Under the pieces are notes generated by a model. The model worked only from the letters and a program-made list of their open reading frames with translations. It was not told the DNA's origin and searched no databases. This document shows, piece by piece, positions 59,081 through 64,000 of a stretch of DNA of 64,000 nucleotides. The DNA comes from Methylobacterium sp. PvR107. Lineage in GTDB: Bacteria > Pseudomonadota > Alphaproteobacteria > Rhizobiales > Beijerinckiaceae. Within the stretch, counting starts at the first letter, position 1. The number at the start of each line of letters is the position of its first letter. The stretch covers positions 5,580,001 through 5,644,000 of the forward strand of contig NZ_JAFIBW010000001.1 in NCBI RefSeq assembly GCF_017833295.1. Reading direction: 5' to 3'. Position numbers and translations under genes: made by a program.

Positions 59081-59113
59081 ATCCCGATCCAGATTTCGCG
59101 ATCGCAGATCAGT

Positions 59114-59335
59114 CTATTCCAAGGGCGGTGCCGGGCCGTAGAGTGGGTTTCTGACTTCCCCATCCCAGGATGGATGGTGCTTCAATCCATGATGGAAGCG
59201 GTTCAAGGTGGAGACCACGTCTCCCGGATGCAGCCCTATGTCCTCAAGGCATCGACAATCGAGCCGACACAGATCGCGGCCGCAGGCTTTGGTGGCGAAT
59301 AGAGAACGGAGCGTAACGGCTATGTGACTCAGCAT
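59114..59335 (-). CDS. Small DUF1127-like protein
   Basis: 73 residues. LCRLDCRCLEDIGLHPGDV matches the DUF1127/YjiS pattern (LDDRLLRDIGLxRxDV). The Pro/Gly-rich C-terminus is extra. GGGGAGGCACC lies just before the ATG at 59335. Such small proteins are often linked to RNA turnover or phosphate and stress responses in alphaproteobacteria. Confidence 0.65.
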   Translation of the reverse strand: MLSHIAVTLRSLFATKACGRDLCRLDCRCLEDIGLHPGDVVSTLNRFHHGLKHHPSWDGEVRNPLYGPAPPLE

Positions 59336-60017
59336 CGGTGCCTCCCCATCTAGCCAGGAGAGAACGATGCCGCGTCACGGCCCCGCAAGTCGGTGCTGAT
59401 CCGCACGTCCTGCTGATCCGCGCGTCCGGCGCGGAGGTTTATGCGTCGGTGCTGTGAATGACCCGCGTTCAGACAATCGCAGGCGTCGATTTCCGGGAGG
59501 GGCTGGCATTCGGGCGTCCAATGCCGTGCTCGGCCGTGTTGCGTCCGGCGGCAGGCCCTCCCGAAACACGGCCGTCCGGCTCATCCCCTTATCCTGAGGT
59601 GCGGCGTGAGCCGCCTCGAAGGAGGGCTCCAGGCATCGCCGGGGTCCAGGGTACCGTCATGTCCGGTGCCGCAACGCGACCGGGCGCGGCTCGAGTGGCG
59701 TTCAACGCGCTTGCGACGGCCCGCGCCGGGCCGAGAGGCGCAGACGCCGGCTGACCGGCCCCGCCAGCACCGATGTCCGCCAGCGGCGGATCGCCGGCCG
59801 CTGGCCCGCGCCGCCCTGGGGCCGGGAACCGGGAGGCGGGTCAAGGCGCGTCGAACCAAGGAAATCGGGACCGAGTTCGTGCATGAAACAGGGTGGCGAG
59901 CTGTACGCGCCATACGCGCGAGCGTCCGGCTCGGGCGGTTCGGCCGCTTGGTCGTTCGGCCTCGTCGGAGGTGAAGCCATCGGGCGCTCCCGGCGCGGGG
60001 TCGAGGGACGCCCGGCG
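59336..60017. other. 682-base gap without a recognised gene
   Basis: Only Arg/Pro-rich shadow-like frames were seen on both strands. It contains a partial family B repeat (59588-59634). It may be decayed DNA. Confidence 0.5.
59588..59634. repeat. Dispersed intergenic repeat, family B (partial copy 2)
   Basis: ATCCTGAGGTGCGGCGTGAG then GCCTCGAAGGAGGGCTCCAG matches the left half of the element at 27064-27180; the right half is missing. Confidence 0.6.
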
Positions 60018-60227
60018 CTACACGCCGAGAGGTTCAGGCTGCTCCGTGCAGGTGAATACGACGTCCCCGGTCCGCTCGCAGGTCACGCTCACGGAGGTCG
60101 CGCCACCCTGGTCGCGCTGGAGCGGCAGTTGTGCCCTGGCATGGGCGATGGCGGCTTCGAGGTCGCAGGGCCAAAGCTTCGTGGCGCTGACCCGTTTCCC
60201 CTTTCGGAAGGTGATCTTGTAGGCCAT
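60018..60227 (-). CDS. Small protein, unknown function
   Basis: 69 residues. GGAGG lies just before the ATG at 60227. Starts MAYKITFRKGKRVSATKLW, then a helix (CDLEAAIAHARAQLPL) and a strand-rich C-terminus. Cytoplasmic. The look is of a small alpha/beta protein; no family recognised. Confidence 0.65.
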   Translation of the reverse strand: MAYKITFRKGKRVSATKLWPCDLEAAIAHARAQLPLQRDQGGATSVSVTCERTGDVVFTCTEQPEPLGV

Positions 60228-60386
60228 CGTTTCCTCCATTTTGGCGGAGGATACACCTTCCGTTCAGGAGGACACGCCCGCGCGGGACATGGCAACGATG
60301 CGCCGTCGGCGGGGCGTGCAGACCCGGCGGCATCGGCGTTGCGGGCTTTGAAATCGTGCCCGCAACGCGTTCGATCATGGCTTGGC

Positions 60387-60608
60387 CTACCGGGTCGGCA
60401 CCGCCGTGGCGACGACCCGCGGGGTGGCGGGGGCGGTCGGAACGAGACGCGGCGTCGTGGTCAGCTCGGAAGCCGGGCGCAGGGCGGCCGTCGACCGGGC
60501 CTGCGCCCGATAGAGCGGCGGCGTCAGGCTGATGGTCTCGTCAGCCTGCGCAGGGCCGACCAGCGAACCGGCAGCGAGGGCGGCAAGAACGAAGGAGCGA
60601 AGGGTCAT
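60387..60608 (-). CDS. Small exported Thr/Ala/Pro-rich protein
   Basis: 73 residues from the ATG at 60608, with AGAGGA upstream. Signal peptide LRSFVLAALAAGSLVGPAQA. The mature part is short and low-complexity (TTTPRLVPTAPATPRVVATA). Function unknown. Confidence 0.6.
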   Translation of the reverse strand: MTLRSFVLAALAAGSLVGPAQADETISLTPPLYRAQARSTAALRPASELTTTPRLVPTAPATPRVVATAVPTR

Positions 60609-61103
60609 GATGTGCAATCCTCTCGTTGGCCGGTCTCAACCCGGCGTCGAGGCGTTATTTACGTTGCACAGCAACATGATCCAAACAGATGCGATCGATA
60701 ACCCGTATCGATGTCGTCAATGATTGCGGGCGTCGGATGGCGCGCTGGGCCCAGTCCGCGCGGGACTGATTGCGCCGCTGCGGTGTTTGCACGCTCTGCG
60801 CACGGTTCTCGTCGGTCTCATCGTCCTGGTCCGGTTTGGTCCGGACATCGTCTACGCGGCAAGCCTGTCGACGACGTCGGCACCCGCGGTTGCCCGGGCC
60901 ACCGCTCCGGAACGGCTCATCAGCCCACCTGCGGCCGTTCTGGACTGGTTCGCCCCGCCCGTTGACGGCCATCGCCGCGGCTTGACCGGTTAATGCAAAA
61001 TTAATTTCCGACCCGGAGAGTCGGGCTCACAGGCGCCGGGCTTTACGCTCACGAAGATCGGATGCGTCGAATCTGATCTTCTTTCGCGAAAGGAGGCCGC
61101 CCA
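60609..61103. other. 495-base gap with one doubtful frame
   Basis: Possible small frame at 60724-60993 (listed). The end, 60990-61090, includes AATTAATTT and the AGGAGG of the next gene. No other feature recognised. Confidence 0.4.
60724..60993 (+). CDS. Possible small membrane or exported protein
   Basis: 89-codon frame from TTG with no ribosome binding site. A hydrophobic stretch (LRTVLVGLIVLVRFGPDIVYAA) and GC-rich third positions make it protein-like, but the start is uncertain. The overlapping minus-strand frame is Arg/Gln-rich and less likely. Confidence 0.3.
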   Translation: MRASDGALGPVRAGLIAPLRCLHALRTVLVGLIVLVRFGPDIVYAASLSTTSAPAVARATAPERLISPPAAVLDWFAPPVDGHRRGLTG

Positions 61104-61340
61104 TTGCTAGTTGCGGCCCTACTTTTCGCGTTGGGCATGGCCGAAGGCTGGAATTACCGGGCGACGGCGCTCATGGCGAGTTCGATGCTCGTCGGCCTGG
61201 GCTGGCTGGCCCTCTGGGCGCTTGTCTGGGTGGCGCTCGATCTCGAGAAGGTCCTGCTGCTGTTCGCCGACCTCGCCGCCCACCAGGCCGGCTACCTCGT
61301 CGGCGCCTATTGGCGCGGCGCGGCCAGCGAAGATCGCTAA
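61104..61340 (+). CDS. Small two-helix membrane protein
   Basis: 78 residues from a TTG with a perfect AGGAGG seven bases upstream. Two or three hydrophobic segments (LLVAALLFALGMAEG, MLVGLGWLALWALVWVALDL) and a short charged end. Function unknown. It converges on the cyoD remnant 37 bases away. Confidence 0.6.
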   Translation: MLVAALLFALGMAEGWNYRATALMASSMLVGLGWLALWALVWVALDLEKVLLLFADLAAHQAGYLVGAYWRGAASEDR

Positions 61341-61377
61341 ATGCGGGGCCCTCGGCGCCGGTCTGCCCGGCCGCGCA

Positions 61378-61719
61378 TCAGCGACGCATCGGCTGGGTCA
61401 TCGGCGGCTGCGGTGTCGCCGAGTGCGGCATGGCCGATGGGGGCATGGCCGGCTTCATGTTGTTCATGATCCAGACCGAGCCGCCGACCACGACCAGCAC
61501 GCCGAAGGCCAGCGCCGTGACGCTGCTGGTGTTGTCCGGCCCCGTGGTGATGTGGAGGAGGAACACGAGGTACACGCCCATCTGGGCGACGGCGCAGACC
61601 AGGACCGCCACCGGCACGGCCGGCGCCCAGGCGAATTTGGCATGCGCGATCGCGAAGGAGCAGATTGTCAGGAGCGTCGCCAGGGCGAGGCCGATGCGAT
61701 AGCCCCGGATCCCAGAACA
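61378..61719 (-). pseudogene. cyoD: Cytochrome bo oxidase subunit IV remnant (cyoD, 5' end missing)
   Basis: The frame GIRGYRIGLALATLLTICSF, then AWAPAVPVAVLVCAVAQMGV and YLVFLLHITTG matches CyoD, with its three membrane helices. The first residues and start codon are missing: upstream the sequence changes directly into cyoA. An internal GTG at 61617 could give a shortened protein, but it would lack the first helix. See cyoA remnant. Confidence 0.8.
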
Positions 61720-62132
61720 GCCACTTCCAATCGAGCGAGACGACCTGCACCTCCAGCGGCTTCTTGTCGGAGGCGAGCGGCGTGGCCGGGTCGAGCTGGT
61801 GCGTGCCGATTCAGGCGATGCCGCCCAGGAACGCGATGGTCAGGAACGGCACCGACCAGACGACGCGTTCGATCCGCCCCGAGAAGGCCCAGTCGGGCCG
61901 GCAGAGCGCCTTCGGGTCGGATTCCCGGTTCCAGAGCGCGAACACCACCGTGGCGATCATCGTCGGCAGGATGATCGCCAGCATGATGACCGTGGCGATG
62001 ATCAGGATGTTCGCCTCGGCCGACCCGACGGGGCCCTTCCCGTCGAGGACGTTGTGCTGCTGGCACCCGGAGAGGAGGGGCAAGGCTGCAGCGAGAAGCA
62101 GCGCGGGGCGGAAAGCTGGGACGACGGCGCAT
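61720..62132 (-). pseudogene. cyoA: Cytochrome bo oxidase subunit II remnant (cyoA, truncated and frameshifted)
   Basis: N-terminal third of CyoA. A lipoprotein signal (LLLAAALPLLSGCQQHN) is in a different frame from the ATG at 62132; a one-base change in the GGGG run at 62105-62108 would join them. Two membrane helices follow (ILIIATVIMLAIILPTMIAT and VVWSVPFLTIAFLGG). A TGA at 61811-61813 replaces the usual Trp after GGIA. The frame then resumes (HQLDPATPLASDKKPLEVQV, VSLDWKWLF) and breaks off into cyoD near 61720. The copper-site domain, cyoB and cyoC are absent. Confidence 0.8.
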
Positions 62133-62569
62133 CGTGCGGGTCAGGCCGCCGGCGGGCGGACGACGGCGGCGTGCGAACGCACGGGTCGAACAGTGCTCAT
62201 TCGAAGCCTCCGGCCAGTTTCTGCCTGGATCGACCAATCCCGAAGTGCATCAGCGTGTTTCGTCCTAAAATAACGTCATTTATCCTGCGGAGATATTTTT
62301 AATATCACACCCTATTCGGATCTATTCCTGATCTATTACCCAGAAAGGAACGATTTCATGCAGCAAATACTAACATAAGTGAAGGCTGGAGCGCCGGTAA
62401 CGCGCGAACGTCGCGTCCCGTCCAACATGGCCTTCCTGCCGCATGCAGCCGCCCCGCCGCCCGGCCGAGATCCGGGCTCGATCCGCGAACAGAGCCGCAG
62501 AAGGCAGTGTCCCGGGATGCCCCATGTGACCAGGCAGGTCAGCGCGCTGCTGCGGCGGCTGCCGGACGC
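62133..62569. other. 437-base gap upstream of the cyo remnant
   Basis: An A/T-rich stretch at 62260-62380 probably held a promoter. It contains GGATCTATTCCTGATCTATT (62318-62337), a near-direct repeat of GATCTATT. AAAGGAACGATTTC precedes a six-codon frame (62358-62378) that is probably accidental. No gene recognised. Confidence 0.45.
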
Positions 62570-62986
62570 TCAGCGGCCGAGATCGACCGGGATGCTGAGG
62601 TCGGCGACGCCCGCCTCGCCGAGCAGCCCGGCCGGCGGCGCGGCCAGCCGGCCGGTGCCCTGACCCGTGCCGGCGACCGTGCCCTGAACGGCCTGCTGGA
62701 CGGCGCGGAGCGCTCGCTGATCGAGGTCCGGCGAGCCGGAACTCCGCTCGATCTCCGCCCGCTGCAGTGACCCGTCCGCGGCGATCTCCACGTGAACCAG
62801 CACGGTCCCGGCCCGCCGGGCCGGCCGCGGTCGGCTGCCGGTGCGGTCCACGGCATCGATCCGGGTGACGAGGTCCGACAGCCAGGCGCGTACCGTCGCG
62901 CCATGGGCGCCTTGCGCCGACGCAGCCCAGGGGACCAGTAGCAGACCGACCGCGACGATCCCCGGGGCGAGCATTCGTAATGGCAT
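62570..62986 (-). CDS. Exported TonB C-terminal-like protein
   Basis: 138 residues with a signal peptide (MLAPGIVAVGLLLVPWAASAQ). AGTVLVHVEIAADGSLQRAEIERSSG then DQRALRAVQQA follows the TonB C-terminal consensus (V-x-V-x-I-x-x-DG-x-L-x-x-A-x-I-x-x-SSG-x-x-x-LD-x-A-A-L-x-A-V). No membrane anchor or proline spacer is present, and the C-terminus ends LSIPVDLGR. Start ATG at 62986; a second Met four codons on is possible. Confidence 0.8.
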   Translation of the reverse strand: MPLRMLAPGIVAVGLLLVPWAASAQGAHGATVRAWLSDLVTRIDAVDRTGSRPRPARRAGTVLVHVEIAADGSLQRAEIERSSGSPDLDQRALRAVQQAVQGTVAGTGQGTGRLAAPPAGLLGEAGVADLSIPVDLGR

Positions 62987-63066
62987 GCGGGACGGGCACT
63001 CCGGGCGCGTGGCGACCCGCCCGACACGCGGGCCGGCCTCTCGTGCTCCCGGATAACCGCGTGCGC

Positions 63067-63816
63067 TCAGGAAAGCGTTACCGATTTCCGGCCCTTCGGG
63101 CCGGCTGCGGCCAGCATGACGTCGTCGCTGCCGACCTCCAGGCCGGTGTAGCCCAGCATCTCGGCGAGTTGCGTCCGGGCGCGCCAGACGCGGCTCTTCA
63201 CCGTGCCGATCTGGCAGTTCATCACGGTGGCTGTCTGTTCATAGGTGAGGTTCTCGATCGCCACGAGAACCAGGGCCTGCCGCATCGAAGGCGCGAGGCG
63301 GTCGAGGGCGGTGCGCACGTCGCTCAGGTCCAGGTGGCCGCCCTGCTCGGGCAACGACACCATCCGCTCGGCCTGTGTGCCGTCCTCGTCCTGGACCTCG
63401 CGGCCGCGCTTACGGTGCTCGTTGTAGAACTGGTTGCGCATGATCGTGAACAGCCACGCCTCCAGGTTGGTGCCCGGAGCGAAGCTGGCGCGCGACCGCC
63501 ACGCCCGCAGAAGGGTGTTCTGCAGGAGGTCGTCGGCCCCGACAGGGTTGCGCAGCAGCGAGCGCGCGAAGCGCTGCAGGTTCGGCACCATGGCAAGCAG
63601 GGAGGTCTGGAACGTCTTCTCGCGGCCGTCCTGCGCCTTGCCGAACGCCGCATCGAGCAGCGTCAACAGTTCGGCGAAGCGGTCCGCGATGGGAGGCTGG
63701 ACTGAATCCTGTGCGTAGGTCGCCGCCAGAAGATGGCCGAGGTGATACTGCACGCTGTCCGGGAGCCGGGGCGCCTGCGCGGCGATTGTATCACCGTCGA
63801 GCGAGAATTCGAGCAT
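63067..63816 (-). CDS. EcfG-type sigma factor with NepR-like N-terminus
   Basis: 249 residues. Residues about 68-140 are sigma region 2 (LQRFARSLLRNPVGADDLLQ, TNLEAWLFTIMRNQFYNEHRK) and 162-222 region 4 (LAPSMRQALVLVAIENLTYEQ, then IGTVKSRVWRARTQLAEMLG), of the EcfG general-stress type. Residues 21-58 (LGHLLAATYAQDSVQPPIADRF then AELLTLLD) closely follow the core of the anti-sigma factor NepR (LGRQLRAxYDxxVxxPVPDRFLDLLxxLD). The start ATG at 63816 has AGGTGA nine bases upstream. No separate nepR or phyR gene is visible, although the window ends soon after. Confidence 0.85.
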   Translation of the reverse strand: MLEFSLDGDTIAAQAPRLPDSVQYHLGHLLAATYAQDSVQPPIADRFAELLTLLDAAFGKAQDGREKTFQTSLLAMVPNLQRFARSLLRNPVGADDLLQNTLLRAWRSRASFAPGTNLEAWLFTIMRNQFYNEHRKRGREVQDEDGTQAERMVSLPEQGGHLDLSDVRTALDRLAPSMRQALVLVAIENLTYEQTATVMNCQIGTVKSRVWRARTQLAEMLGYTGLEVGSDDVMLAAAGPKGRKSVTLS

Positions 63817-63891
63817 GACAGCCGATCACCTGAGCGGGATGAAAGAGCGGGTACGGTCATTAATCCCCAGGTACCAGCTTATTGCCGCAAC

Positions 63892-63929
63892 ATAGATCAG
63901 CGGTTAGCCAGATCCTAAGACTGATCTAT
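63892..63929. promoter_or_regulatory. Inverted CTGATCTAT pair upstream of the sigma factor
   Basis: ATAGATCAG (63892-63900) and CTGATCTAT (63921-63929) are exact inverse complements separated by 20 bases, 76 bases or more before the sigma factor start. A further CTGATCTAT is at 62328-62336. It may be an operator or part of a promoter. Confidence 0.4.
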
Positions 63930-64000
63930 GATAGATACCATGATCAACGCGACAGACATGCGGAGCGGGACAGCGTCTTCGATGAGAAAATTTCGAGCGC

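Noticed and set aside
61378..61617. Treating the 79-codon frame as an intact CyoD gene
   Set aside because: The start GTG is inside the protein; the first helix is encoded upstream in the same frame but has no start and joins cyoA sequence.
62358..62378. Six-codon frame (MQQILT) with AAAGGA upstream, as a possible leader peptide
   Set aside because: No attenuator-like hairpins follow and no biosynthetic gene is downstream; the frame is too short to support.

Overview
The window is GC-rich, densely coded DNA from an alphaproteobacterium. The mix of genes suggests a Methylobacterium-like member of the Hyphomicrobiales: MetF and a long MetH, an EcfG-type sigma factor, the paired YcjX/YcjF-type proteins, many short Sec-exported proteins, and dispersed palindromic repeats of the rhizobial type. 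This assignment is inferred from style and gene families, not from a marker gene. No rRNA, CRISPR array, phage or intact transposon was seen. One tRNA gene, tRNA-Gln(TTG), lies at 40466-40540.

0-31 kb is mostly housekeeping: two cyclophilins around a TonB-like exported protein, mobA and an Mrp/ApbC ATPase, a pyridoxamine-oxidase-like protein, pncB, an exported MmgE/PrpD protein, an AI-2E-family transporter, a hisN-type phosphatase, the YcjX/YcjF pair, uvsE, a BrkB-family membrane protein, msrB, a divergent CYTH-like protein, an L,D-transpeptidase, dctA with a ROK kinase, a bestrophin, a histidine phosphatase, and a methionine block (ArsR-methyltransferase fusion, metF, metH). The methionine regulator starts inside a long inverted repeat that looks like its own operator.

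31-40 kb is a sugar-acid catabolic island: SMP-30 lactonase, IlvD/Edd-family dehydratase, MFS transporter, RraA-like protein, GntR regulator, TPP enzyme and an alpha-ketoglutarate-semialdehyde-type dehydrogenase. It resembles an oxidative pentose/aldonate pathway, but the usual DapA-like dehydratase is absent and an RraA-like enzyme sits there instead. Two copies of a 12-bp motif flank the GntR gene.

40.5-45 kb, just after the tRNA, is a loosely coded accessory stretch with small exported proteins, a PilZ protein, a possible LexA box, and a lone, AT-richer ABC-2 polysaccharide-export permease without its ATPase. 45-57 kb holds two NitT/TauT-type ABC importers, an amidase, a GntR regulator, a zinc-type oxidoreductase, a PaaI thioesterase, a VOC protein and an acyl-CoA ligase; together they read as an uncharacterised uptake and CoA-dependent degradation unit.

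57-64 kb contains an adenylate cyclase-SUMF1 fusion, a DUF4399 protein, several small proteins, a decayed cytochrome bo oxidase locus in which cyoA is joined directly to cyoD, a second TonB-like protein, and an EcfG-type sigma factor whose N-terminus resembles its own anti-sigma factor NepR. That fusion is the most unusual protein architecture in the window.
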